From: Actinomycetes bacterium
Lineage (GTDB): Bacteria > Actinomycetota > Actinomycetes > Propionibacteriales > Propionibacteriaceae
Assembly: GCA_023432725.1 (NCBI GenBank)
Contig: JAEYUH010000084.1
Span: 1 to 8,212 of the forward strand
DNA: 8,212 nt
Reading direction: 5' to 3'
Below are positions 1 to 7,215 of the stretch, in pieces. The notes beneath the pieces are model-generated. The model did no database searches. It was not told where the DNA came from and was given only the letters and a program-made list of their open reading frames with translations. Numbering within the stretch: position 1 is the stretch's first letter; each line of letters begins with the position of its first letter. A program made the position numbers and the translations under genes.

Positions 1-3
1 ACC

Positions 4-10
4 GAAGGGA
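4..10 (+). promoter_or_regulatory. Ribosome binding site of the GH120 gene
   Basis: GAAGGGA lies seven bases before the ATG at 18. It is a purine-rich Shine-Dalgarno match and supports this start. Only 17 bases precede the gene, so any promoter, or an upstream transporter gene in the same operon, is outside the window. Confidence 0.6.
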
Positions 11-17
11 TCACGCC

Positions 18-1982
18 ATGACCATCCTGCACGTCGCCACCTCCGGCTCGGACCGGGCACCCGGCACCGAGCAGGAGCCACTGCGGACCATCAGCCGCGC
101 GGCCGCGCTCGCCATGCCGGGCGACACAGTGGTGGTCCACGCCGGGCAGTACCGGGAGTGGGTCAAGCCGGCCCGCGGCGGGCGCAGCGAGCGGGAACGG
201 ATCACGTACCGCGCCGCCGACGGCGAGCACGTGGTCATCAAGGGTTCCGAACGGGTCACCGGCTGGGTGCGCGAGGGGGGCGCCGTCTGGCGGGTCGAGT
301 TGCCCAACGCGATGTTCGGCGACTTCAACCCCTACGCCCAGGAGCTCTTCGGTGACTGGCTCGCCAGGCCGCGGTCTCCGCAGGCCCGGCACCTGGGCGA
401 GGTCTACCTCAACGGGCGCAGCTTCTTCGAGGCGGACGACCGCGCGGCCCTGACCGACCCGCCGACGCGCCACGAACTGCTCGACGACTGGACGGAGCTG
501 CCGGTCGCCGTCCACGACCCCGACCAGACCCGCTACCTGTGGTACGCGGAGGTCGGCGACGCGACCACCACCATCTGGGCGAACTTCCAGGACGCCGACC
601 CCAACGGCGAACTGGTCGAGATCAACGTCCGGCGCTCGGTCTTCTACCCGACCCGGCACCACCTCGACTACATCACGGTCAGCGGCTTCGAACTCGCCCA
701 CGCCGCCTGCCCGTGGACCCCGCCCACCGCTGACCAGCCCGGCCTGATCGGCCCCAACTGGGCGAAGGGGTGGATCATCGAGGACAACGACATCCACGAC
801 GCGAAGTGCTCGGCCGTCTCGCTGGGCAAGGAGGCGTCCACCGGCCAGAACTACTCCGCCGAGCGCGGCGACAAGCCGGGCTACCAGTACCAGCTCGAGT
901 CGGTGTTCAGCGCCCGGCAGATCGGGTGGGACGCCGAGCACATCGGTGGCCACGTGGTGCGTCGCAACACCATCCACGACTGCGGCCAGAACGCGATCGT
1001 GGGACACCTCGGTTGCGTGTTCTCCACGATCGAGGACAACCACATCTTCAACATCGCGCTGAAGCGTGAGTACTACGGCTACGAGATCGCCGGCATCAAA
1101 CTGCACGCCGCGATCGACGTCGTGATCCGCGGCAACCTGATCCACGACTGCTCGCTCGGCACCTGGCTCGACTGGCAGGCCCAGGGCACCCGGTACACCC
1201 GCAACGTCAACTACTCCAACAGCCGTGACCTGTTCGTGGAGGTCAGCCACGGGCCGTACCTCGTCGACCACAACGTGTTCACCGCGCCCGCCTCCCTCGA
1301 GATCTTCAGCCAGGGCGGGGCCTACGTGAACAACCTGATCACCGGCCTGCTCCGGATCGAATCGGTGCTGGACAGGGCGACGCCCTACCACCGTCCGCAC
1401 AGCACCCAGGTGGCCGGCTACGGCGTGATCCAGGCCGGCGACGACCGGTTCCTGCACAACGTCTTCCTCGGTTCCCAGCGGCCGGGCTACCGGACCAACC
1501 CGACAGGGGTGGCCGCCACCGGCCTAGGGACCGCCGTCTACGACGGCCACCCGGCAGGCGGTGAGGAGTACCGCCGTGAGCTCTCGAACCGGCCGCCGGG
1601 TGACCACGCTCGCTTCCTGAGCGTCCAGCAGCCGGTCTACCTGCGGGGAAACGCCTATGCCGCCGGGGCCACCCCGTTCGCCGGGGAGAAGGGCGCCCAC
1701 ACGCTGGAGGGCGGCGCGACGGCCCGCGTCGTGGCCGACGGCGACGCCGTGTGGCTCGAGGTCGACCTGCCGGCCGGCTTCGACGACGTCAGGGCAGCAC
1801 CGGCCCAGGCCTCCGACCTGCCTGCGGTCCGGCTGTGCGGCGCTCACTTCGAGGAGCCGGACGGCTCCCCGGTCGGGCTCGACCTCGACCTCGCCGGCGA
1901 GCGGAAGGATCCGGGTCTCACCTACCCGCCGGGACCGCTGACCTCGCTACGCGCGGGTAGCAGCCGTACCCAGCTGCGCTAG
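18..1982 (+). CDS. GH120-family beta-xylosidase, right-handed parallel beta-helix protein, cytoplasmic
   Basis: A complete 654-residue protein. It matches, from memory and along almost its whole length, the GH120 beta-xylosidase XylC of Thermoanaerobacterium saccharolyticum (about 640 aa). Shared stretches include the N-terminal HVATSGSD, GDTVVVHAGQYREWVKP, the FGDFNPY region (101-106), TADQPGLIGPNW (237-248), CGQNAIVGH (322-330), AGIKLHAAIDV (358-368) and VEVSHGPYLVDHN (407-419). Members hydrolyse beta-1,4-xylo-oligosaccharides and aryl xylosides with retention. The fold is a parallel beta-helix with an inserted beta-sandwich. The XylC nucleophile and acid/base (D382 and E405) correspond to D385 in WLDW and E408 in FVEVSHG; the spacing of 23 residues is the same. 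No signal peptide or membrane segment is visible, so it probably acts on imported oligosaccharides. The ATG start is preceded by GAAGGGA seven bases upstream. The region around residues 485-520 is less similar to XylC and appears slightly longer. Activity on xylosides is inferred from family; another pentoside is possible. Confidence 0.9.
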   Translation: MTILHVATSGSDRAPGTEQEPLRTISRAAALAMPGDTVVVHAGQYREWVKPARGGRSERERITYRAADGEHVVIKGSERVTGWVREGGAVWRVELPNAMFGDFNPYAQELFGDWLARPRSPQARHLGEVYLNGRSFFEADDRAALTDPPTRHELLDDWTELPVAVHDPDQTRYLWYAEVGDATTTIWANFQDADPNGELVEINVRRSVFYPTRHHLDYITVSGFELAHAACPWTPPTADQPGLIGPNWAKGWIIEDNDIHDAKCSAVSLGKEASTGQNYSAERGDKPGYQYQLESVFSARQIGWDAEHIGGHVVRRNTIHDCGQNAIVGHLGCVFSTIEDNHIFNIALKREYYGYEIAGIKLHAAIDVVIRGNLIHDCSLGTWLDWQAQGTRYTRNVNYSNSRDLFVEVSHGPYLVDHNVFTAPASLEIFSQGGAYVNNLITGLLRIESVLDRATPYHRPHSTQVAGYGVIQAGDDRFLHNVFLGSQRPGYRTNPTGVAATGLGTAVYDGHPAGGEEYRRELSNRPPGDHARFLSVQQPVYLRGNAYAAGATPFAGEKGAHTLEGGATARVVADGDAVWLEVDLPAGFDDVRAAPAQASDLPAVRLCGAHFEEPDGSPVGLDLDLAGERKDPGLTYPPGPLTSLRAGSSRTQLR

Positions 1983-3013
1983 CGGCCCGGCTCGACAGGT
2001 CCGGACGCCGGACCGGGGCGGCGCGGCCATGACCGGTAGCGCGCCCTGACCTCGGCCACGTCCGGGACGCCGTCGGTGGCATTCCCGACGAGCAGCGAAC
2101 TGGCTGCCGCGCCGATCCCGGTCTCGATCGCCGCGGCGAGGCCGCCGCCCTCCCAGGCCGTGTACACCACGCCGGCGGCGAAGGCGTCACCCGCCCCGGT
2201 GGTCGTCACGATCCGGTCGGGATCCAGGGCCAGGGCGTGCCGGACCACCCACTCCCCCGAACTCGCCAGTCCCACCGCGCCCGCCGACCAGTGGATCACC
2301 GCCCAGGTCGAGACCCCCAGTTCGAGCAGGGCGGACGCCGCGCGGCGCAGGACGTCAAGGTCCGGCGCTACCGGATCCACCAGCTCGACCCCGGTCGTGC
2401 GGCAGGCCTCGACCTCGTTGACGATGCAGTAGTCGGTGTGGCGCAGCGCAGCGGGCACTATCTGCCGGAACCGGTCGGACTGCTCGCTGACGACGTCGAT
2501 GGAGGTGCGCAGGCCGTGCTGCTTCGCTGTCGCGAGCACCCTCGCCAGCCCGGTGCCGTAGACGGGGTCCGCCGCGTCCAGGGCGTCCAGCAGCAAGGCG
2601 TAGCCGATGTGCAGCAGGTCGGCGTCCAGCCGGGCGAAGTCGAAGTGGTCGGGGCACAGCAGGGCGTTCGCGCCCCGGTAGTGGAAGAACGTGCGGGTCG
2701 CGGCGGCGGCGTCCTCCATCACGTCGGTGAACGAGGTGCGGCCGGCCCTGTGGAGCTGGCCGGTGTCGATGCCCGGGTAGCTGTCGAGCCGCCGGGCCAG
2801 GAAGTCCCCTGCCTCGTCCTCCCCGACCACCCCCACCACCGGGATCCGGAGACCGGGATCCAGCCGCGCAAGGTCGATCGCGCAATTGCAGAGCAAACCG
2901 CCGGGCGCGGTCTCCACCGAGTGGATCGTGGTGAGCGCGGAGGCGGCAGGGTAGGTCCCGATCCGCTTGTAGTGGTCGACCAGGGCGTTGCCCGCCACAG
3001 CTATCCCCGCCAC
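1979..3013 (-). CDS. PfkB/ribokinase-family carbohydrate kinase, substrate unknown
   Basis: A kinase of 344 residues that transfers phosphate from ATP to a sugar or sugar-like hydroxyl group. It opens with the first beta strand of the fold (AGIAVAGN). The first PfkB signature region is PGGLLCNCAIDLARL (about 37-51). The NEVE motif (199-202) fits the NxxE nucleotide/Mg site, and TTTGAGDAFAAG carries the anion hole and catalytic base D276. The length is usual for the family. I chose the GTG at 3011-3013, because GGAGG lies six bases before it and the fold begins directly after it. A GTG six codons further upstream (3031) is also open but has a poorer ribosome site, and would give 350 residues. 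The last ~15 residues are Pro/Gly/Arg-rich and probably disordered. It is tail to tail with the GH120 gene and so not in one operon with it. A role in using the released sugar is a guess from proximity; the residues that set substrate choice cannot be read from sequence alone. A nucleoside kinase is the main alternative. Confidence 0.88.
   Translation of the reverse strand: MAGIAVAGNALVDHYKRIGTYPAASALTTIHSVETAPGGLLCNCAIDLARLDPGLRIPVVGVVGEDEAGDFLARRLDSYPGIDTGQLHRAGRTSFTDVMEDAAAATRTFFHYRGANALLCPDHFDFARLDADLLHIGYALLLDALDAADPVYGTGLARVLATAKQHGLRTSIDVVSEQSDRFRQIVPAALRHTDYCIVNEVEACRTTGVELVDPVAPDLDVLRRAASALLELGVSTWAVIHWSAGAVGLASSGEWVVRHALALDPDRIVTTTGAGDAFAAGVVYTAWEGGGLAAAIETGIGAAASSLLVGNATDGVPDVAEVRARYRSWPRRPGPASGPVEPGR
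1998..2014. terminator. Perfect GC hairpin at the convergent GH120/kinase junction, possible bidirectional terminator
   Basis: GGTCCGG, loop ACG, then CCGGACC: a perfect 7-bp inverted repeat with a 3-base loop. It starts 15 bases after the GH120 stop and lies within the last codons of the kinase gene. There is no T-tract, but actinobacterial intrinsic terminators often lack one. The placement just downstream of the GH120 stop favours termination of that transcript. Stem-loops of this size also occur by chance at this GC content, so this remains a candidate. Confidence 0.35.
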
Positions 3014-3123
3014 CTCGTCCCTCCGGTCCACGTGCCTGACCCATCCTTGCAGCAGCCGGACGCAGACACCCGGATTCGCAGCAATGCCCGGTGGACGCCG
3101 GCAGGCCTCGGTACGGTGCCCTC
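3014..3123. other. Divergent intergenic region between the sugar kinase and nuclease lipoprotein genes
   Basis: About 110 bases separate the chosen kinase start from the chosen nuclease start, and both genes are transcribed outward, so two promoters should lie here. I looked for actinobacterial -35/-10 pairs on both strands. TTGCAG (plus, around 3047) and TTGCTG (minus) resemble -35 boxes, but neither has a convincing TANNNT at 16-19 bases. No clear operator palindrome was seen. The promoters are therefore not assigned. Confidence 0.5.
3020..3024 (-). promoter_or_regulatory. Shine-Dalgarno site that decides the sugar kinase start
   Basis: On the minus strand the sequence reads GGAGG, then six bases, then GTG at 3013-3011. 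This is a near-ideal site. It lies inside the longer reading that would start at 3031, and so favours the shorter protein. Confidence 0.6.
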
Positions 3124-3837
3124 GTGGGGTTCAACGTGCGGGCAGCGGTGGCGGCGGTGCTGGTCGTCCTGCTCGCCGGCTGCACCGGGCAGTACCTCAG
3201 GCCGCCCGTGCCGTCCCGGGACGCCCCGGAGAGCCTGACCCAGACCGCCACCTTCTTGTCGGTGGTGGACGGCGACACGATCAGGACCAGCGCGGGCACC
3301 GTCCGGATCCTGGGCATCGACACCCCCGAACGCGGCGAGTGCGGCCACGACGAGGCGTCGGCCGAGATCGGACGGGTGCTGCGCAAGGGAGACCCGGTGA
3401 CCGTGGAACTGCCGCAGGGCGAGAACGACCGCGACCGTCACGGCAGGCTGGTGCGTTACGTCATCACAGCTGCCGGCGTCGACCTGGGGATGCTGCAGCT
3501 GGAGGCTGGGCACGCCATCGCGCGGTACGACTCGACCGACGGGTACCCCGCCCATCCGCGCGAGGCTGCCTACCACGCCGCGCAGGTAGCTACGACGGCC
3601 GAGGACGGGGCGGTGGTGACCAGTTCCTGCCGGACCGGCATCGTGCCGGTGGCGGAGCCGGTCGGCACCTGGTGGGAGCAGTACCGGTCCTGCGGGAAGC
3701 TGAAGAAGAACACCGTCGGCCACCCGACCGGCCCGTTCTCCCGCGACGACCCCGCCGAGGCGGAGATCTACGACTGGTTCGCGCACCGGACCGGGAACAA
3801 CGGCGACGGGGACGGGGACGGCCTGGCCTGCGAGTGA
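3124..3837 (+). CDS. Secreted lipoprotein, thermonuclease (SNase)-like with C-terminal Excalibur-type calcium-binding loop
   Basis: A protein of 237 residues from the GTG at 3124. The N-terminus is a lipoprotein signal: a short hydrophobic stretch ending in the lipobox LAGC, with Cys20 as the predicted lipidated residue. It should be anchored outside the cell membrane. The SNase domain (about 44-165) has VVDGDT (D49, D51) and VRILGIDTPE, with R61, D66, T67 and E69, then HGRL with R108. These match the catalytic Arg35/Glu43/Arg87 and Ca ligands Asp21/Asp40/Thr41 of staphylococcal nuclease, and the Arg-to-Glu spacing of eight is kept. A Ca-dependent phosphodiesterase acting on DNA or RNA is expected. 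The C-terminus (about 186-237) has SCGKL, GPFSRDDP and finally DGDGDGLACE, the DxDxDGxxCE signature of Excalibur domains; Cys190 and Cys236 may pair. The start is uncertain: GTG at 3091 and GTG at 3136 are also in frame. The latter still gives a usable signal (Met-Arg-Ala-Ala) and has GGGG six bases upstream. Extracellular nutrient scavenging is an inference. Confidence 0.85.
   Translation: MGFNVRAAVAAVLVVLLAGCTGQYLRPPVPSRDAPESLTQTATFLSVVDGDTIRTSAGTVRILGIDTPERGECGHDEASAEIGRVLRKGDPVTVELPQGENDRDRHGRLVRYVITAAGVDLGMLQLEAGHAIARYDSTDGYPAHPREAAYHAAQVATTAEDGAVVTSSCRTGIVPVAEPVGTWWEQYRSCGKLKKNTVGHPTGPFSRDDPAEAEIYDWFAHRTGNNGDGDGDGLACE
3805..3822 (+). repeat. Hexamer microrepeat coding the Asp-Gly calcium loop
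   Basis: GACGGG, GACGGG, GACGGC: two identical hexamers and one that differs in the last base, in frame, coding three Asp-Gly pairs of the Excalibur loop. Slippage here would change the number of acidic residues in the loop without shifting the frame. Confidence 0.6.
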
Positions 3838-3849
3838 CCGCGTCCCTGC
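3838..3849. other. 12-base convergent gap between nuclease and dnaE2 stop codons
   Basis: Only 12 bases lie between the TGA of the nuclease gene and the TGA of dnaE2. No hairpin with a short loop is seen in or near the gap, so transcripts from either side probably run into the opposite gene, or depend on Rho. Confidence 0.6.
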
Positions 3850-6800
3850 TCAGCGGAAGTCGCGCGAGTTGTGCCTGAGCCCGATCGGCAGGGGTTCCAG
3901 CCGGTCAGCGAGCAGGTTGGTGACCCCCTCGGGGGAACGCTCGAGGATGCCCCGCACGATCAGCGCCGACGACTCCCTCGCCACCCTGCGGTAGCGCTGC
4001 CACACCCCCGGTGAGCAGATCACGTTCACCAGGCCGAACTCGTCCTCGAGGTTCACGAAGGTGATGCCCGAGGCGGTGGCCGGCCGCTGCCGGTGGGTCA
4101 CCAGCCCCGCCGCCTCGACCCTGCGGGACGGTTCCGCGGTGCGCAGTTGCGCCGACGTCAGCACCCCGCGCGCGGTGAGCCGCTGCCTGACGTGGCTGAT
4201 CACGTGGTCCCCGGTGGAGACCCCTGTCGACCACAGGTCGTCGGCGAGCACCTCGAAGGCGCTCGGCTCGCTGAACAGCGGCGGCTGCAGCGTCGACACC
4301 GTCCCCGGCAGGCTGTCGGCCTGGTCGAGGGCTGCCGTCCCTGCCCGCCACAGCGCCTGGCGTCGGCTCAGCCCCAGGCAGTCGAAGGCGCCGGAGGTGG
4401 CCAGCGCGGCCAGCTGCGCCTCGGTGAGCCCGGCCCTGCGGGCGAGATCCTCCATCGAGGAGTACCGGCCGCCCGCCGCACGTTCTGCCACGATCCGGGT
4501 CGCCACCCCGGTGCCGATCCCCCTGACCTCGGCCAGTCCCAGCCGCACCGCGAAGTGGGCGTCCCTGCGGTGGGCAGCAGCCTCGTCCGGAGCGGTCGGG
4601 TCGAACTCGCCGACCGGCGGCTGGTGGCGGCTGAGGCAGGCGTCCAGGCCGGTAGCCGCAGCGGCGTCACCCAACGGCTCCAGACCGGCATCCACCCCCG
4701 AGCGCGCCAGGTCTGGTCGCAGCACCTCGACACCGTGCCTGCGGGCGTCGGCGGTCAGGGTCTCGGGCGAGTAGAAGCCCATCGGCTGGGCCCTCAGCAG
4801 GCCGGCGAGGAAGGCCGCAGGGTAGTGCAGCTTGATCCAGGAACTGGCGTACACCAGCAGTGCGAAGCTCAGCGAGTGGGACTCTGCGAAGCCGAAGTTG
4901 GCGAAGGCCTGGATCTGACGGTAGATGGTGTCGGCCGCCTCCCCCACCAGCCCGTTGCGTTCCATCCCCGCGTACAGCCGCTCCCTGACCGCCTCGATCC
5001 GCTCCAGGCCGCGCTTGGAGCCCATCGCGCGGCGCAGCAGATCGGCGTCCTCCCCCGAGCACTCCCCGACAGCCATCGCCATCTGCATCAGCTGCTCCTG
5101 GAACACCGGCACCCCCAGCGTCCGCTTCAGAACGGGTTCAAGCTTGGGGTGGAGGTAGGTGACGGGCTCCTTGCCGAGCTTGCGGCGCACGAACGGGTGG
5201 ACGGCGCCGCCCTGGATCGGCCCGGGACGGACCAGCGCTATCTGCACCACGAGGTCGTAGAAGCGACGTGGCTGCAGCCGGGGCAGCAGGCCGATCTGAG
5301 CCCGCGACTCGACCTGGAACACCCCGATCGAATCGGCCCTGCACAACATGTCGTAGACGGCCTTCTCCTCCTTCGGCAGGGTGGCCAGCTCCCACTCCTC
5401 GCCCGTGGCACCGCGGACCAGGTCGAAGCAGTACTGCAGCGCGGCCAGCATGCCGAGCCCCAGCAGGTCGAACTTCACCAGCCCCATCCAGGCGGCATCG
5501 TCCTTGTCCCACTGGATCACCGTCCGGTCGGCCATCCGGGCGTGCTCGATCGGCACCACCTCGCCGACCGGACGCTCGGTGAGCACCATGCCCCCGGAGT
5601 GGATCCCCAGGTGGCGCGGCGCCTTGAGCAGGCTGGTGGCGAGTTCGGCAACCGCGGGCGGGATGTCGTTGTCGGCGTCGGAGGTGACAGGCCCGCCCCA
5701 GCGCTCCACCTGCCGGGAGAAGGCGTCCTGCTGGCCGGTGCCGTAGCCGAGCGCCCTGGCGATGTCGCGCACGGCGTTCTTGGGGCGGTACTGGATGACA
5801 TTGCAGACCTGGGCGGCCCGCTCGCGTCCGTACCTGTCGAACACCCACTGGATGATCTCCTCGCGCCGGTCGGAGTCGAAGTCGACGTCGATGTCCGGCT
5901 CCTCCTCGCGCAACGAGGAGAGGAAGCGCTCGAACGGCAGGCCGTAGAAGATGGCGTCCACGGCTGTGATGTTGAGCAGGTAGCAGACCGCCGAGTTCGC
6001 CGCCGACCCACGGCCCTGGCACAGGATGCCGCGGCGCCGCGCCTCGGCGACGATGTCGTGGACGATCAGGAAGTAGCCGGGGAAGTCCTTGGCCTCGATG
6101 ACGTCCAGTTCGTGCGCGATGCGCTGCCGGGCCGCCTCGTCGAGGTCGGGGTACTTGGTGGCGGCACCCTGCCAGACCAGGTGGCGCAGCCACGACATCG
6201 GGGTGTGGCCTGCCGGGACCTCCTGCTTGGGCAGGGCGGGCCTGGCCCGGCGCAGCGGGAAGGCGAGCCGGTCGGCCAGCTCCACCGTCCGCTCCACGGC
6301 CCCCGGGTAGCGGCCGAACCGGGCCAGCATCTCGGCCCCCGAGCGCAGGAAGGCGGTCCCTGCCGCCGGCAGCCAGCCGTCCAGCTCGTCCATGCTGCGG
6401 TTGGCCCGGATCGCGGCCACCGCCTGTGCCAGCCGGTGCCGGGACGGGGTGGCGTAGTGGACGTTGCCGGTGGCCACCACCCCGACCCCCGCCCGGGCGG
6501 CGAGTGCTGCCAGGGCGTCGTTGTGGGTGGAGTCCAGCGGGTGGCCGTGGTCGGTCAGCTCGACGAACACGGTGCCGAACCGCTCGGTGAGTTCGGCGAG
6601 CTCGCGGGCAGCGGCCTCGGGGCCGGACGTGAGCAGCCCCTGCCGGACCGCCCCCTTGCGGCAGCCGGTCAGCACCACCCAGTGCCCACCGGCCTGCTCG
6701 GTCAGCTCGTCCAGGTGGTAGACCGGACGGCCCTTCTCGCGTCCGGCCAACTGGGCGTGGGTGAGCGCCCCGGCCAGCCGGTGGTAGCCCTCCTCGCCCT

Positions 6801-7215
6801 CGGCGAGCACCAGCAGATGGGTGCCTGCCGGATCGGGGTTGCCTGCCTGCGGGGACGGCAGGTCGAGGGACAGCTCGGCGCCGAAGACCGTCTTCACCGC
6901 GGTGGTCTCGGCGGCCTCGGCGAACCTGACGATGCCGTACAGCCCGTCGTGGTCGGTCAGCGCCAGCCCGTGCAGCCCCAGCCGCTCGGCCTCCTCCACC
7001 AGCTCGGCGGGCCCTGAGGCACCGTCGAGGAAGGAGAAGGATGAGTGGGCGTGCAGTTCGGCGTACGGGACGGCGTCCGCCGGCCGCTGGATCGACGGCG
7101 GCCGGTACGGACCGCGCTTCCAGGAGAAGGGAGCGTCGCCCTCGCCCACCGGCCTGCGGCCCGACAGTGTCCCCTCGATCTGCGACCACGGCACCGGGGG
7201 GTTGTGGTAGGCCAT
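3850..7215 (-). CDS. dnaE2: Error-prone DNA polymerase DnaE2 (ImuC), C-family polymerase of the translesion mutasome
   Basis: A complete protein of 1121 residues, a typical DnaE2 length. It opens with the family N-terminus MAYHNPPVPWSQIE. The PHP domain (about 50-270) has HAH (55-57), LTDHDGLYG (86-94) and NVHYA. The palm contains GRGSAANS (401-408), PDIDVDF with catalytic D441 and D443, and KFDLLGLG with the third aspartate D583. A tandem helix-hairpin-helix region follows (LAEVRGIGTGVATRI, about 894-908), then an OB fold (about 1033-1110, with VTHRQRPATASG and VNLEDEFG), ending in the family terminus SRDFR. In mycobacteria DnaE2 copies past damaged bases with ImuA' and ImuB during the SOS response and causes induced mutation. 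It follows imuB in a TGATG overlap with a strong ribosome site, so translation is coupled. Its end faces the nuclease gene 12 bases away. The same frame stays open upstream to 7920, but that part is an imuB shadow: the family N-terminus begins at this ATG. Ordinary replicative DnaE1 is excluded by the N- and C-terminal sequences and the imuB neighbour. Confidence 0.96.
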   Translation of the reverse strand: MAYHNPPVPWSQIEGTLSGRRPVGEGDAPFSWKRGPYRPPSIQRPADAVPYAELHAHSSFSFLDGASGPAELVEEAERLGLHGLALTDHDGLYGIVRFAEAAETTAVKTVFGAELSLDLPSPQAGNPDPAGTHLLVLAEGEEGYHRLAGALTHAQLAGREKGRPVYHLDELTEQAGGHWVVLTGCRKGAVRQGLLTSGPEAAARELAELTERFGTVFVELTDHGHPLDSTHNDALAALAARAGVGVVATGNVHYATPSRHRLAQAVAAIRANRSMDELDGWLPAAGTAFLRSGAEMLARFGRYPGAVERTVELADRLAFPLRRARPALPKQEVPAGHTPMSWLRHLVWQGAATKYPDLDEAARQRIAHELDVIEAKDFPGYFLIVHDIVAEARRRGILCQGRGSAANSAVCYLLNITAVDAIFYGLPFERFLSSLREEEPDIDVDFDSDRREEIIQWVFDRYGRERAAQVCNVIQYRPKNAVRDIARALGYGTGQQDAFSRQVERWGGPVTSDADNDIPPAVAELATSLLKAPRHLGIHSGGMVLTERPVGEVVPIEHARMADRTVIQWDKDDAAWMGLVKFDLLGLGMLAALQYCFDLVRGATGEEWELATLPKEEKAVYDMLCRADSIGVFQVESRAQIGLLPRLQPRRFYDLVVQIALVRPGPIQGGAVHPFVRRKLGKEPVTYLHPKLEPVLKRTLGVPVFQEQLMQMAMAVGECSGEDADLLRRAMGSKRGLERIEAVRERLYAGMERNGLVGEAADTIYRQIQAFANFGFAESHSLSFALLVYASSWIKLHYPAAFLAGLLRAQPMGFYSPETLTADARRHGVEVLRPDLARSGVDAGLEPLGDAAAATGLDACLSRHQPPVGEFDPTAPDEAAAHRRDAHFAVRLGLAEVRGIGTGVATRIVAERAAGGRYSSMEDLARRAGLTEAQLAALATSGAFDCLGLSRRQALWRAGTAALDQADSLPGTVSTLQPPLFSEPSAFEVLADDLWSTGVSTGDHVISHVRQRLTARGVLTSAQLRTAEPSRRVEAAGLVTHRQRPATASGITFVNLEDEFGLVNVICSPGVWQRYRRVARESSALIVRGILERSPEGVTNLLADRLEPLPIGLRHNSRDFR

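Noticed and set aside
1523..1528. A second CTAG (CCTAGG) inside the GH120 gene
   Set aside because: A single rare tetranucleotide in coding sequence with no further structure around it.
3047..3080. A sigma-70-like promoter starting at TTGCAG in the divergent region
   Set aside because: No -10 element with T at the last position and A at the second was found at an acceptable distance.
2237..3238. A 333-codon plus-strand frame antisense to the kinase
   Set aside because: It is a shadow of the kinase gene, without a credible domain or ribosome site.
2355..3386. A 343-codon minus-strand frame across the kinase and nuclease genes
   Set aside because: It overlaps two well-supported genes in the wrong frame and has Arg/Gly/Pro-rich composition without motifs.
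3848..3880. GCTCAG...CTGAGC inverted repeat at the end of dnaE2 as a terminator
   Set aside because: The stem is only 6 bp with a loop of about 21 bases and cannot be extended on either side; this is expected by chance at this GC content.
4093..7017. A 974-codon open frame on the plus strand, antisense to dnaE2
   Set aside because: It mirrors the codon structure of dnaE2, which is certain from its motifs. The translated product is rich in Gly, Arg, His, Gln and Val with no recognisable domain, as expected for an antisense frame in GC-rich DNA.
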